Below the pieces are notes generated by a model. It was not told where the DNA came from. It worked only from the letters and a program-made list of their open reading frames with translations, and did not search any database. A stretch of 64,000 bases of DNA from Burkholderiales bacterium C2. Its GTDB lineage: Bacteria; Pseudomonadota; Gammaproteobacteria; Burkholderiales; Burkholderiaceae_C. Positions 54,509 through 64,000 of the stretch are shown piece by piece (position 1 is the first letter of the stretch; each line of letters starts with the position of its first letter). The stretch covers positions 62,001 to 126,000 of the forward strand of contig SCOI01000008.1 in assembly GCA_005503085.1 (NCBI GenBank), written 5' to 3'. The translations under genes were made by a program, and so were the position numbers.

Positions 54509-55123
54509 CTACTTGGACGCGGGCTTGTCGAAGCTGACCGCCGGCGCGGTCTGGATCGCGGCCTCGTTCTCGACCGTGAAGTTGGGCTTGGTGTCGTAGC
54601 CGAACACCATCGCGGTCAGGTTGTTCGGGAAGCTGCGGGCATGCACGTTGTAGTCGGCCACCGACTTGATATAGCGGTTGCGCGCCACCGTGATGCGGTT
54701 CTCGGTGCCTTCGAGCTGTACACGCAGATCCTGGAAGCCCTGGTTGGCCTTCAGATTGGGATAGTTCTCGGTCACGACCAGCAGGCGCGACAAGGCACTG
54801 GACAGCTCACCCTGGGCGGCCTGCCACTTCTTCAGCGCCTCGGGATTGTTGGCCAGCTCGGGCGTGACCTGGATGCTGGTGGCCTTGGCGCGCGCCTCGA
54901 CCACCTTGGTCAGTGTCTCCTGCTCGAAATTGGCCTCGCCCTTGACGGTGTTGACGATGTTCGGAATCAGGTCGGCGCGGCGCTGGTACTGGCTCAGCAC
55001 CTCGGACCACTGGGCCTTGACCTGCTCGTCCAGGCGTTGGAACTCGTTGTAGCCGCAGCCCGACAGGCCCAGCGTCGATGCCAAGACCAGGGCGGCGAGG
55101 CCGCTGCGTTTGATCCAATTCAT
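54509..55123 (-). CDS. lemA: LemA family protein
   Basis: A 204-residue LemA protein: lipobox LSGC near residue 23, then YNEFQRLDEQVKAQWSEVLS, RRADLIPNIVNTVKG and RITVARNRYIKSVADYNV, the conserved family core. Long helical bundle in the periplasm, membrane anchored. A strong AAGGAGGTG ribosome-binding site precedes ATG 55123. First gene of the lemA-ygcG-tpm unit. Divergent from hemE across 86 bp. Confidence 0.93.
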   Translation of the reverse strand: MNWIKRSGLAALVLASTLGLSGCGYNEFQRLDEQVKAQWSEVLSQYQRRADLIPNIVNTVKGEANFEQETLTKVVEARAKATSIQVTPELANNPEALKKWQAAQGELSSALSRLLVVTENYPNLKANQGFQDLRVQLEGTENRITVARNRYIKSVADYNVHARSFPNNLTAMVFGYDTKPNFTVENEAAIQTAPAVSFDKPASK

Positions 55124-55209
55124 GAAACACCTCCTTGTGGAACGGTCCGCCGGGTAGATGGTGATGTCCGGGCGCGAATCAAGCCAGTATCGCAGCGGAT
55201 AATGTCGCG

Positions 55210-56295
55210 ATGAGCGCCCCCCTGCAAAACGACAGCTTTCTGCGCGCCTGCCTGCGCCAGCCCACCGAGCACACTCCCGTCTGGCTGATGCGCCAGGCCG
55301 GCCGCTACCTGCCCGAGTACCGCGCGACGCGGGCCAAGGCCGGCAGCTTCATGGGTCTGGCCACCAACCGCGACTATGCGACCGAGGTGACCCTGCAGCC
55401 GCTGGAGCGCTACCCGCTGGACGCGGCCATCCTGTTCAGCGACATCCTGACCGTGCCCGATGCGATGGGCCTGGGCCTGTCGTTTGCGATTGGCGAGGGG
55501 CCGAAGTTCGAGAAGGTCGTGCGCGACGAGGCGGCCGTGGCCGCGCTCGAAGTGCCGGACATGAACAAGCTGCGCTATGTGTTCGATGCGGTGAGCTCGA
55601 TCCGAAAGGCGCTGAACGGCCGCGTGCCGCTGATCGGCTTCTCCGGCAGCCCCTGGACCCTGGCCTGCTATATGGTCGAGGGCGGCGGCTCGGACGACTA
55701 CCGCCAGGTCAAGAGCCTGATGTATGCGCGCCCGGATCTGATGCACCGCATCCTGCAGGTCAATGCCGACGCAGTGGCTGCCTACCTGAACGCGCAGATC
55801 GAGGCCGGTGCGCAGGCGGTGATGCTGTTCGACTCCTGGGGCGGCGTGCTGGCCGACGGCATGTTCCAGCGCTTTTCGCTGGACTACTCGAGGCGCGTGC
55901 TGGCCCAGCTCAAGACCGAACACGAAGGCCAGCGCATCCCGCGCATCCTGTTCACCAAGGGCGGCGGTCTGTGGCTGGACGAGATCGCCGATGCCGGCGC
56001 CGATGTGGTCGGCCTGGACTGGACGGTCAATCTGGGCCGCGCCCGCGCCCAGCTCGGCCACAAGGTCGCGCTGCAGGGCAATCTCGATCCGAACGTGCTG
56101 TTCGCCCCGCCCGACGCGGTGCGCGAGCAGGTCAGGGCGGTGCTCGACAGCTTCGGCGCCCCCGGCCCGGACAGCGGCCATATCTTCAATCTGGGCCACG
56201 GCATCAGCCAGCACACCCCGCCGGAATCGGTGACGGCCCTGGTCGATGAGGTGCATGCCTATTCACGGCTTTTGCGGCAGCGGCGCGGTGGGTGA
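55210..56295 (+). CDS. hemE: Uroporphyrinogen decarboxylase
   Basis: A 361-residue enzyme that decarboxylates uroporphyrinogen III to coproporphyrinogen III in haem synthesis. [12 protein letters not shown] (substrate-binding arginines), [14 protein letters not shown] with the catalytic aspartate, [10 protein letters not shown] and [14 protein letters not shown] are present. There is no clear Shine-Dalgarno site; a GATAAT element at 55198-55203 lies close before ATG 55210, so the message could be nearly leaderless. Confidence 0.97.
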   Translation: MSAPLQNDSFLRACLRQPTEHTPVWLMRQAGRYLPEYRATRAKAGSFMGLATNRDYATEVTLQPLERYPLDAAILFSDILTVPDAMGLGLSFAIGEGPKFEKVVRDEAAVAALEVPDMNKLRYVFDAVSSIRKALNGRVPLIGFSGSPWTLACYMVEGGGSDDYRQVKSLMYARPDLMHRILQVNADAVAAYLNAQIEAGAQAVMLFDSWGGVLADGMFQRFSLDYSRRVLAQLKTEHEGQRIPRILFTKGGGLWLDEIADAGADVVGLDWTVNLGRARAQLGHKVALQGNLDPNVLFAPPDAVREQVRAVLDSFGAPGPDSGHIFNLGHGISQHTPPESVTALVDEVHAYSRLLRQRRGG

Positions 56296-56594
56296 GCAAG
56301 CACTCCGCTTTTGACTTATCCCCATTTTTCGCAACGCGAAAACTTCGCATTTGCCATGCTGCGGCGCAGCTCAGTGTTTTCCCGAGAGTCTTCTAAGTCA
56401 TTGATTCATTGGGCTTTCACTGATTTGAGGGGGAATGCATTTTGCAGAGCTACCGGGCGCCGTCCGGCGACGGCGACCGGGCTGTTAATAAATTTCCCAC
56501 AAAGTTATCCACAGAAAACATGCTTCCGTGGAAAACGTATTGAAATCATGGATTTAGAGCCTGTTCCTCAGCCCAATTCGATCTTGAGGCGGGA
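56296..56594. other. AT-rich hemE-priA intergenic region with DnaA boxes
   Basis: This 299-bp gap is clearly less GC-rich than its surroundings. It holds a perfect DnaA box TTATCCACA (56505-56513), a one-mismatch box TTATCCCCA (56316-56324), a weaker TTTCCCACA (56493-56501), a 7-bp stem TTTTCGC/GCGAAAA (56326-56342) and a 7-bp GC stem (56458-56475) followed by TTAATAAATTT. No gene is visible. It may regulate priA or be part of a replication control region. Confidence 0.6.
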
Positions 56595-58682
56595 ATGAGC
56601 GAGACCGGGCAGCAGCGCGTGCGCGTGGTGGTCGACACCCCCCAGCACAGCGGCATCACCGGGCCGCTGGACTATCTGAGCGAGCGCGCGCTCACACCAG
56701 GCACGCTGGTGCAGGTGCCGTTGGGACGGCGCGAGCTGACCGGCATGGTCTGGCCCGGCACCCCTGACCCGGCCGCCGAGCAGCTGGATGAATCCCAGCT
56801 GCGACCGATCAGCGCCGTGCTTGACGGCCTGCCGCCGCTGCTGCCGAGCTGGTGTGCGCTGGTGGATTTCGCCGCCAGCTACTACCAGCGCAGTGCCGGC
56901 GAGGTGGCCTTGTCGGTGCTGCCGCCGCAGCTGCGCGAGCTCGACGGCCAGCAACTGCAGGCGCGACTGAAGAAGCTCGACAAATGGACCGCGGCCCAGG
57001 CCGCCAGCCCCGAGCCCGCCACGCCCAGGCCGCAGCTGAGCCCGGCCCAGGCCGAGGTGCTGGAGAAGATCGACGCCCTGATGGCGGCCTGTGCCGAGAC
57101 GGTGCCGTCGCCGGTGCTGCTGTACGGCGTCACCGGCAGCGGCAAGACCGAGGTCTATTTGCGCGCCGCCGAGCATGCGCTCGCCGCCGGCCGCCAGGTG
57201 CTGGTGCTGGTGCCCGAGATCAATCTGACGCCCCAACTGGAGGCTCGATTTGCCGAGCGCTTTGCCGGCCGTGTCATCGTCTCGCTGCACAGTGCCCTGA
57301 CGCCGGCCCAGCGCCTGCGCAACTGGCTGGCCGCCCACCTGGGCCGGGCCGAACTGGTGCTGGGCACGCGGCTGGCGGTGTTCGCCTCGATGCCCCGCCT
57401 GGGCCTGATCGCGGTCGATGAGGAGCACGACCCCTCGTACAAGCAGCAGGATGGCGCTCGCTATTCGGCGCGCGACCTGGCCGTCTACCGCGCCCGGCTC
57501 GAAAAGGTGCCGGTCATTCTCGGCTCCGCCACCCCTTCGCTGGAGAGCTGGCAACATGCCAACAGCGGGCGCTACCAGCGCCTGGCCCTGCCCGAGCGCA
57601 TCGGCGGCGGCGCGCTGCCGCGGGTGCGGATCTTCGACATGAACACGCTGCCTCGGAACAAGGGCGTGATGACCGCGCTGACCGCGCCGCTGATCGCCGC
57701 GCTGCGCGGCCGGCTGGAGCGCGGCGAGCAGAGCCTGGTGTTCCTGAACCGGCGCGGCTATGCGCCGGTGCTGCACTGCACCGAGTGTGGCTGGAAGAGC
57801 GAGTGCCCGCACTGCAGCGCCTACCGCGTGTTCCACAAGGGCGACCGAACGCTGCGCTGCCACCACTGCGGCTTCACCGAGCGCGTGCCCCATGCCTGTC
57901 CGGACTGCGGCAACCAGGACATCGCGCCGCTGGGTCGCGGCACCGAGCGGCTGGAAGAGCAACTGGCCGAGACCCTGCCGGGCGCCCGTGTCGCCCGCAT
58001 CGATGCCGATTCGACCAAGCACAAGGGTGCGCTGGAGGCCCAGCTCGGCGCGGTGCATGCCGGCGAGGTCGACATCCTGGTCGGCACCCAGATGATCACC
58101 AAGGGCCATGACTTTCGCCGCATCACGCTGGTGGCGGCGGTCAACCCGGACGGCGCCTTGTTCAGCAGCGACTTCCGCGCGCCCGAGCGATTGTTCGCGC
58201 TGCTGATGCAGGCCGCCGGCCGGGCCGGGCGCGATGCCGAACAGGCCGCGCGCAGCGAGATGTGGGTGCAGACCTGGCATCCGCAACATGCGCTCTACAA
58301 GGCGCTGGAGCGCCATGACTTCGAGGCCTTTGCCCAGAGCCAGTTGGCCGAGCGCGAGAGCGCCGGCCTGCCGCCTTATTCACACCTGGCGCTCTTGCGC
58401 GCCGAGGGCCGCACGGTGGAGGCCGCGCGGGACTTTCTGAGCGCCGCCGCCCAATGGGCCCAGGCCCTGCCCGAGGCCAGCGGCCTGCTGATCTACCCGC
58501 CGGTGCCGATGAGCGTGGCCCGGGTGGCCAATATCGAGCGCCTGCAGATGCTGGTCGAATCGCCGACCCGCGGCGCGCTGCAGCGCCTGCTGTGGCTGTG
58601 GATGCCCGAGCTGCAGATGCTCAAGCGCGAGCACAAGGGATTGCTGCGCTGGGCGGTGGATGTGGATCCGCTGGCGATCTGA
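56595..58682 (+). CDS. priA: Primosomal protein N' (replication restart helicase PriA)
   Basis: A 695-residue 3'-5' helicase that reloads replisomes on collapsed forks. An N-terminal 3'BD domain (GPLDYLSERALTPGTLVQVPLGRR) is followed by Walker A GVTGSGKT (residues 178-185), DEEH in AVDEEHDPSYKQQD, and an eight-cysteine zinc region (CTECGWKSECPHC, RCHHCGF, CPDCGN). GRAGRDAEQA is motif VI. It is slightly shorter than E. coli PriA (732). It follows the DnaA-box region. Confidence 0.97.
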   Translation: MSETGQQRVRVVVDTPQHSGITGPLDYLSERALTPGTLVQVPLGRRELTGMVWPGTPDPAAEQLDESQLRPISAVLDGLPPLLPSWCALVDFAASYYQRSAGEVALSVLPPQLRELDGQQLQARLKKLDKWTAAQAASPEPATPRPQLSPAQAEVLEKIDALMAACAETVPSPVLLYGVTGSGKTEVYLRAAEHALAAGRQVLVLVPEINLTPQLEARFAERFAGRVIVSLHSALTPAQRLRNWLAAHLGRAELVLGTRLAVFASMPRLGLIAVDEEHDPSYKQQDGARYSARDLAVYRARLEKVPVILGSATPSLESWQHANSGRYQRLALPERIGGGALPRVRIFDMNTLPRNKGVMTALTAPLIAALRGRLERGEQSLVFLNRRGYAPVLHCTECGWKSECPHCSAYRVFHKGDRTLRCHHCGFTERVPHACPDCGNQDIAPLGRGTERLEEQLAETLPGARVARIDADSTKHKGALEAQLGAVHAGEVDILVGTQMITKGHDFRRITLVAAVNPDGALFSSDFRAPERLFALLMQAAGRAGRDAEQAARSEMWVQTWHPQHALYKALERHDFEAFAQSQLAERESAGLPPYSHLALLRAEGRTVEAARDFLSAAAQWAQALPEASGLLIYPPVPMSVARVANIERLQMLVESPTRGALQRLLWLWMPELQMLKREHKGLLRWAVDVDPLAI

Positions 58683-58706
58683 GCGTGGCCGGGCTTGCTG
58701 CCCGGC

Positions 58707-60254
58707 TCAGGCGATCTTGAACACCGCCACCGCGTCGACCAGCTGGCGCGCCTGCAACCTCAGGCTCTCTGCGGCCGAGGCGCCTTCCTCGACCAGGGCG
58801 GCGTTCTGCTGTGTGACCTGATCCATCTGCGAGACCGCGTTGCCGATCTGATTGACGCCGCGGCTCTGCTCCTCGCTGGCCGAACTGATCTCGCTGACTA
58901 CGTCGGCAACGCGCTGAATGGCCGTCACGACCTCGTCCATCGTGCCGCCGGCCCGATCCACCAGCTGCGTGCCTTGCTCGACCCGTTGCACGCTGGCTGT
59001 GATCAGGGTCTTGATCTCCTTGGCGGCATTGGCGCTGCGCTGGGCCAGCGAACGCACCTCGGCAGCCACCACCGCGAATCCGCGACCCTGCTCACCGGCG
59101 CGCGCCGCTTCGACGGCGGCATTCAGCGCCAGGATATTGGTTTGAAAGGCGATGCCGTCGATCACACCGATGATGTCGGCGATCTTCTTGGATTCGGCGT
59201 CGATGCCGCGCATGGTCTGCACCACCTCGCTCATCACCTGGCCACCGTTGGCGGCAATCTGCGAGGCGCTGGCGGCCAGCTGCTTGGCCTGCTTGGCGTT
59301 CTGCGCGTTGTTGCTGACGGTGGACGAGAGTTCGTCCATCGTGGCCGCCGTCTGCTGCAGCGCGCTGGCCTGCTCCTCGGTGCGCTGGCTCAGGTCCTCG
59401 TTGCCCTGCGCGATCTCGCCGCTGGCATGGGCAACGTTCTCCGCATTGCTGCGTACCTGGCGCACGATGTCCGACAGCGACAGCTGCATCGCGTTCATCG
59501 TGCTCAGCAAGGGCGAGACCTCGTCATTGCCCGTGTCGGTGATGGCGATGGCCATGTCGCCATCGCGCACGCGCTGGGCGGCGGTTAGCGCCGTGCTGAC
59601 CCGCGCACGCAGCAGCCGGCCGATGTACCACGCAAAGGCGCACAGCACGGCGACCACGATCAGCACCAGCCCCGCCAGCACTTTGGAGATCGACACGGTT
59701 TCGTGCTCGATCTGCTCGACCCCTTTGTTCAAGCTGCCTTCCTGGAGCTTGACGTTGTCCAGCAAGGTCGCCAGCAGCGCGTTGCGTACCGGGATGGTCT
59801 TGTCGACCAGGAAAGCAAAGGCCTCGGCCTTCTGGTCTTGCTCAATCAACTTGAGGTTGTCGCCGGCCACCTGCCAGAAGGCCTGGACCATGGCCGGCAC
59901 CCTTTCAAAGCGCAGCTTCTCCTCGTTCGTGGTGATTGTGCGCTGATAGTCCGCGATCAAGGTGTCGATCAGCTTGCGGCGCTCGCCGATGTCGGCCAGC
60001 GTGGCCGCCAGCTCCTGAGGATTGCGCGCCAGGATGGCATGGCGCAACTGCAGCGAGCTGCGCGTGACATTGATCTCGAGCGCCGCGACGCGCTGCAGCT
60101 GGGGCACACGGTGGCGGCTGGTGTCATCGGCCATCTCGGCGATGTCGTGCAGATGTTCTGTCGAAAACCAGAGCACGCCCGCCAGCATGGCGGCCAGCAC
60201 GCCGACCAGCGCGTAGAGCCGGGTGGCAATCCCCATTCGTGCGAGAGCGGTCAT
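58707..60254 (-). CDS. Methyl-accepting chemotaxis protein
   Basis: A 515-residue transmembrane receptor: helix 1 (residues 12-30), a 4HB_MCP-type periplasmic domain, helix 2 (about 192-212), HAMP, and a signalling domain with the hairpin tip [28 protein letters not shown] (in parts: [20 protein letters not shown]). The C-terminal NWETF tether is missing; it ends VAVFKIA. It detects a chemical gradient and signals to CheA. Ligand unknown. Confidence 0.95.
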   Translation of the reverse strand: MTALARMGIATRLYALVGVLAAMLAGVLWFSTEHLHDIAEMADDTSRHRVPQLQRVAALEINVTRSSLQLRHAILARNPQELAATLADIGERRKLIDTLIADYQRTITTNEEKLRFERVPAMVQAFWQVAGDNLKLIEQDQKAEAFAFLVDKTIPVRNALLATLLDNVKLQEGSLNKGVEQIEHETVSISKVLAGLVLIVVAVLCAFAWYIGRLLRARVSTALTAAQRVRDGDMAIAITDTGNDEVSPLLSTMNAMQLSLSDIVRQVRSNAENVAHASGEIAQGNEDLSQRTEEQASALQQTAATMDELSSTVSNNAQNAKQAKQLAASASQIAANGGQVMSEVVQTMRGIDAESKKIADIIGVIDGIAFQTNILALNAAVEAARAGEQGRGFAVVAAEVRSLAQRSANAAKEIKTLITASVQRVEQGTQLVDRAGGTMDEVVTAIQRVADVVSEISSASEEQSRGVNQIGNAVSQMDQVTQQNAALVEEGASAAESLRLQARQLVDAVAVFKIA

Positions 60255-60373
60255 GGCGCTAACTCCTTGTGTGCGGTTCGGAATCGATGCAGGTCTGATC
60301 TTGACAGCTCACGCCCCGTCCCGGGTCCGGAGATGGGCTTGAAACTGCAGCTTATCCGTGCCGTGCCGGGCTC

Positions 60374-62773
60374 TCAAGGGCTGGCGCGCGGGTCCCCCAG
60401 ATGGGTCCGCAGCCACTGGCTCATCTCCCACTGCACCTGGCCAACCGACTCGCGCGCCGTGTAGCCATGGCCCTCGTGCGGCAGCGCCACATAGCGCACC
60501 GTGCCGCCCAGGCCGGCCAGGGCCTGGTAGAGGCGCTCGCTCTGCATCGGATAGGTGCCGGAGTTGCTGTCTTCCTCACCGTGTATCAGCAGCAGCGGCT
60601 CCTTGATCTGGTTGGCGTAGAGAAAGGGCGAGAGCTTCAGATAGGTTTCGCGGGCGTCCCACAGAGAGCGGCGTTCGCTCTGGAAGCCGAACGGCGTCAG
60701 TGTTCGGTTGTAGGCGCCGCTGCGCGCGATGCCGGCCTTGAAGAGCTTGGTGTGGGCCAGCAGATTGGCGGCCATGAAGGCGCCGTAGCTGTGGCCGCCG
60801 ATCGCCATGCGGCGGGTGTCGGCCACGCCCAGCTCCTCGGCCTTGTCGATGATGGCGCGGGCATTCATCGTGATCTGCTCGATGAAGCCATCATTCATCG
60901 TGCGCGCATCGCCGACCACCGGCATGGTCGCGTCGTGCAGCACGACAAAGCCGTCCAGCGCCAGCAGCTGCGGGCTGATGCCGGCGAACGTCGCATAGCG
61001 GCTCGGCGCGCCGGCCAGTTGGCCGGCCAGCGCGGCGTCGTTGAACTCCAGCGGATAGGCCCAGACCAGCGTGGGCCGGCGCTCGCCCTCCTTGTAGTCG
61101 GGCGGCAGATGCAGCCAGAACGAGAGCTCGACGCCGTCGGCCCGCTTGAAGCTGACCAGCTCGCGCTTGACCCGTCGCAGCTGCGGGCTCGGGTCCTTGA
61201 TGCGGGTCAGCGCCTGCGCCGTCGCGCCACCATTGCCCAGCTCGCGCAGATACAGATTCGGCGGCTCGACCGGGCTCTCGCGCTGCAGCAGCAGGCGCTT
61301 GTCGTCCAGCGTCGCCAACGGCATCTCGTAGGCGCTGTCGGCCGACTGGAACAGGCGCTGCACGCTCAGGTCCTTGATCGACAGCCGGTCCAGGAAGGGG
61401 CGCTCGCCACGCGGGTTGGCGCCCTGGCCGATCAGGAAGATCTCGCCCTCGCGCGTGCTCTGGATCACGCTGTGGCCATTGGCCAGCGTGCGCATCAGCG
61501 GCGCGCCGGGGTGGCGGTAGCGCTCGCGCAGCGAGTGCTCGAACAGCGGCTTGCTCTGGCTGCCGTTGAGCGGCAGCAGATACGTGCGGGTCCAGGCGCG
61601 CAGCCGGTCGGTCTCGGTCAGCAGCGCGTGCTGGCCATCGTCGAGAAAGCGCAGCCGCGTGAAGCGCTGCGGCATGCGCTGCACCTCGATGGGCTCGCCG
61701 TCATAGGGTGGGTCCAGCCGCATCACCCGGTCACGGAAGGCCACCCGGCTGTTCGGGTTGCCGCCGTCCAGCGCCTCGACCCAGTAGACCGCCGCATCCT
61801 TGGTCGGCGAGGGGTAGAAGATGCGCGGGCCGGGCAGCACGCCGTCGATCGCGACGCCGGCCTTCAGCGGCAGCTTGGCGAGCTCGCGCAGCACCCGGCC
61901 GTCGCGCTGGCGCAGCTCGATCACCTGCGGAAAATCATCCCAGGTCAGGCGGTAGCTGAAGGGGCGCACCAGGCGCTCGGTCAGCAGGTACTGGCCCTCG
62001 CCGACGCTGCTGACATAGGCGAACAGGCCCGGCTCGCCGATGTCGCGGGACTGCGCGCTGGCCAGATTGACCAGGGTCAGCTGCGAGCGCGCATGGTGCT
62101 CGAACAAGGCCTCGTCATGCGGCGACTGCAGCAGGTCGGGATAGCTGCGCTCGGGCGAGGCGCGGCCCTGATGCTCTTGCACCACCGGGCTGGGCTGGGC
62201 GCGCGGCGCCGCGCCGCGCCGCTTGGGTATCGTCAGCACGACCAGCTCGCGCGGGTTCAGCCAGGCCTGCTCGCCCTGGCCCAGCGCATTGCTCAGGCGC
62301 ACAAAGGGAATCTGGCGCAGCTCGCCGCTGGCGGTCTCGCCCATCCACAGCTCATTGCCCAGGTCGACGCGCCGCTCCAGCACGAAGCGCTGGCCGTCCG
62401 GCGCCCAGCTGAAGCTGTGAAAGCCCTCGCCGGGCAGCTCGACGGCGCGCTCCGGCGCGTCCGGCTGCAGCAGGCTTCGCAGGCGCAGGCGCCGCACGGT
62501 GGCCAGCGGCTGCGGTGTGCCGCTGGCCGCGTCGAAGCGCAGGCCGGCCAGGCGCAGCCCCGGGCGGGCCAGCTCGGCCAGGCTGTTGAAGCGCTTGAGT
62601 TCCAGCAGGGCCAGGGTCTGCTTGTCGGGCGAGGGCAGCAGGCGCGGCGGCGCCGGCGCGTCCAGCAGCTCGCGGATCGCGGTCGAGGGCTGGCGATAGC
62701 CGTTGGCCAGCGCCTGGAGTGGTTCGCCCAGGGCAACACAGAGCAGCAGAAGCAGGGCGTGGCGCAGGAGCAT
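60374..62773 (-). CDS. S9-family prolyl oligopeptidase-like peptidase (S9D/glutamyl-type)
   Basis: A 799-residue secreted or periplasmic serine peptidase. A signal peptide ends near GEPLQALA; a beta-propeller N-terminal half is followed by the hydrolase domain with Ser662 in GHSYGAF, Asp735 in HGEEDSNSGT and His769 in HEGHGY. The order and the sequence around the histidine resemble chloroplast glutamyl endopeptidase (S9D) rather than classical prolyl oligopeptidase. It is the longest complete gene in the window. Confidence 0.92.
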   Translation of the reverse strand: MLLRHALLLLLCVALGEPLQALANGYRQPSTAIRELLDAPAPPRLLPSPDKQTLALLELKRFNSLAELARPGLRLAGLRFDAASGTPQPLATVRRLRLRSLLQPDAPERAVELPGEGFHSFSWAPDGQRFVLERRVDLGNELWMGETASGELRQIPFVRLSNALGQGEQAWLNPRELVVLTIPKRRGAAPRAQPSPVVQEHQGRASPERSYPDLLQSPHDEALFEHHARSQLTLVNLASAQSRDIGEPGLFAYVSSVGEGQYLLTERLVRPFSYRLTWDDFPQVIELRQRDGRVLRELAKLPLKAGVAIDGVLPGPRIFYPSPTKDAAVYWVEALDGGNPNSRVAFRDRVMRLDPPYDGEPIEVQRMPQRFTRLRFLDDGQHALLTETDRLRAWTRTYLLPLNGSQSKPLFEHSLRERYRHPGAPLMRTLANGHSVIQSTREGEIFLIGQGANPRGERPFLDRLSIKDLSVQRLFQSADSAYEMPLATLDDKRLLLQRESPVEPPNLYLRELGNGGATAQALTRIKDPSPQLRRVKRELVSFKRADGVELSFWLHLPPDYKEGERRPTLVWAYPLEFNDAALAGQLAGAPSRYATFAGISPQLLALDGFVVLHDATMPVVGDARTMNDGFIEQITMNARAIIDKAEELGVADTRRMAIGGHSYGAFMAANLLAHTKLFKAGIARSGAYNRTLTPFGFQSERRSLWDARETYLKLSPFLYANQIKEPLLLIHGEEDSNSGTYPMQSERLYQALAGLGGTVRYVALPHEGHGYTARESVGQVQWEMSQWLRTHLGDPRASP

Positions 62774-62806
62774 GGGGTTCGTGCAATCAGACAGCGCGCA
62801 ACGATA

Positions 62807-63775
62807 TCAGGCCGCCGGTCGGGCACCGAGCAGCCAGGCCAGCGCGGTGAAGCTGACGAAGGCCAGGCTGGTCGAGGCCAGGATGATGCGGGCCACGCGG
62901 CCGTTGTCGGCGCCGTAGCGCTCGGCCAGCAGCGAGACATTGCTGGCGCTGGGCAACGCGGCGGCCAGGGTCAGCACCAGCAGCTGGAACGGCGTCGGGC
63001 CGACGCCCAGCGCATGGGCGGCCGCGCCCAGCGCGAACACCAGGGCCGGATGGACGATCAGCTTGATCAGCGCCACCGGCAGGAACAGCGCCACCGGCGT
63101 GCGCGTGTGGGCATGCTGCCCGGCGCGCCACAGCACCGCGCCTATCGTGAACAGGGCCACCGGCGTTGCCGCATCGGCCAGCATCTTGACGACGCTGTCG
63201 ACCGGACCCGGCAGGCGCAGCGCGGTGGCCGAGGCCACGGCGCCCAGCGCGATGGCCCAGGGCAGCGGATTCGACAGCGCGCCGCGCAAGGCCTGCAGTG
63301 CGGCGCGCTTGGCATTGCCGGCGCCGGCATCGTGGGCGCGCGCCAGCGCGATGCACAGCGAGCTGGTGACAAAGAGATCGGCCAGCACGGTGCAGATCAC
63401 CGGCCCGGCCGCGGCCGGGCCCAGCAGCGCCACCAGCAGCGGCACGCCCATGAAACCGGTGTTGGGAAAGGCCGCCACCAGCGCACCGAAGGCCGCGTCC
63501 TTCAGCTGCACCCGCGCCGACAGGGTCACCGCGATCGTGAACGCGACGATCAACAGCGCCGCGACCAGATAGACGCCCAGCACGCCCGGGTTCAGCAATT
63601 CCAGCACCGGCGTGTTCATGCCGAAGCGGAACAGCATGCAGGGCAGCGCGAAGAACAGCACAAAGCCGTTGAGCCCCGGGATTGCGCTCTCGGCCAGCAC
63701 GCCGCGCTGCGCCGCCAGATAGCCGCACAGCACCAGCGCGAAGAAGGGCAGGGTGACGGCCAGAATCGCTTGCAT
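62807..63775 (-). CDS. AEC-family (auxin efflux carrier-like) transporter
   Basis: A 322-residue membrane protein of about ten helices with AEC signatures: FALVLCGYLAAQRG, NGFVLFFALPCMLF, AAFPNTGFMGVPLL and ALPSASNVSLLAERYG. Members carry malate, malonate or other organic acids. ATG 63775 gives the family N-terminus; the frame extends further upstream without similarity. Only 33 bp from the S9 peptidase gene. Confidence 0.9.
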   Translation of the reverse strand: MQAILAVTLPFFALVLCGYLAAQRGVLAESAIPGLNGFVLFFALPCMLFRFGMNTPVLELLNPGVLGVYLVAALLIVAFTIAVTLSARVQLKDAAFGALVAAFPNTGFMGVPLLVALLGPAAAGPVICTVLADLFVTSSLCIALARAHDAGAGNAKRAALQALRGALSNPLPWAIALGAVASATALRLPGPVDSVVKMLADAATPVALFTIGAVLWRAGQHAHTRTPVALFLPVALIKLIVHPALVFALGAAAHALGVGPTPFQLLVLTLAAALPSASNVSLLAERYGADNGRVARIILASTSLAFVSFTALAWLLGARPAA

Positions 63776-63932
63776 GGGGGCGGAGTATCGCAAGGCTTGG
63801 GCCGGGCCGCCGCCCGTGCACAAGTTCTCGCCGAGCGTGAGCGATTGCGCGCGACACCCCGTGTTGAGGGGGGAGCCCGGTGCCGTTGCGGCCTGGCTTG
63901 AGCCTAGGATGCCAGGCAAACCCTGAATACTC

Positions 63933-64000
63933 ATGTCCTCCGCCCGTTTCTCAGCCTCTTTTCCCGCACCGGTCAGTGCCGGCTCACCGGTGACCACATC
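63933..64000 (+). CDS. Start of a possible gene running off the window
   Basis: From ATG 63933 an open frame runs to the end of the window without a stop (22 codons, beginning MSSARFSASFPAPVSAGS). A TAGGAT element at 63905-63910 could be a -10 box. Too short to identify; it may be only a chance opening. Confidence 0.3.
   Translation, partial: MSSARFSASFPAPVSAGSPVTT

Noticed and set aside
60401-63901. A very long plus-strand open frame (over 1,100 codons)
   Set aside because: It is antisense to the S9 peptidase and AEC transporter genes, is low-complexity (Arg, Gln, Ala, Gly) and has no domain. Long antisense frames are a by-product of high GC.

Overview
The window is GC-rich, gene-dense bacterial chromosome, almost certainly from a betaproteobacterium of the order Burkholderiales. 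The gene order atpI-B-E-F-H-A-G-D-C followed further on by hemE and priA, a Bug-type solute-binding protein, a PEP-CTERM-tagged secreted hydrolase and a glutathione-linked formaldehyde pathway point to the Roseateles/Rubrivivax/Leptothrix side of that order. The genus is an inference; no rRNA or tRNA gene is present to settle it. Coding density is very high, no phage, insertion sequence or CRISPR array is visible, and only one gap (about 56.3-56.6 kb) approaches 300 bases.

Left end (1-4.7 kb): the 3' two thirds of a CobN-family chelatase with a C-terminal membrane anchor, followed by an ExbB/TolQ-like protein, a DUF2149 (ExbD-like) protein and a ChaN-family lipoprotein. This layout resembles the hmuS-type haem/tetrapyrrole modules of Bacteroidota more than a cobalamin synthesis locus. 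From 4.7 to 28.4 kb come small one- to four-gene units, mostly for redox stress, detoxification and transport, many built as a regulator divergent from its likely target: redoxin + AhpD-like / AraC; a YafY-type regulator beside a DUF1579-like protein; benE; gshB; an ECF sigma factor with a small membrane protein; OsmC; a cytochrome P450 / AraC; a FUSC exporter; an SHMT-like enzyme / LysR; frmA-fghA-msrA; MarR / siderophore-interacting protein; a PhzS-like flavin monooxygenase / MarR-Bug; and a PEP-CTERM GDSL hydrolase.

Middle (28.5-44.7 kb): uup; a cyclic-nucleotide-domain thioredoxin-reductase-like protein placed 2 bp before a CHASE4-GGDEF diguanylate cyclase; a VOC protein / Lrp-AsnC regulator; then a MocR-type regulator divergent from a seven-gene, nearly gapless operon (DMT exporter, YgeA-like amino-acid racemase, aminotransferase, PhzF-like isomerase, VOC protein, alanyl-tRNA editing hydrolase AlaX, glutathione transferase). 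This operon is the best candidate in the window for an undescribed pathway: it combines making or converting an unusual amino acid, exporting it, and protecting tRNA from it. A cytochrome c' / cytochrome b pair, a GNAT acetyltransferase and an SMP-30 lactonase follow.

Right (44.8-64 kb): the complete F1Fo ATP synthase operon, ending in a clear intrinsic terminator; a hexose-6-phosphate mutarotase; a LemA-YgcG-TPM operon on the minus strand; hemE and priA flanking an AT-rich gap with a perfect DnaA box; a chemotaxis receptor; an S9 peptidase; an AEC-family transporter; and the first codons of a gene that leaves the window.
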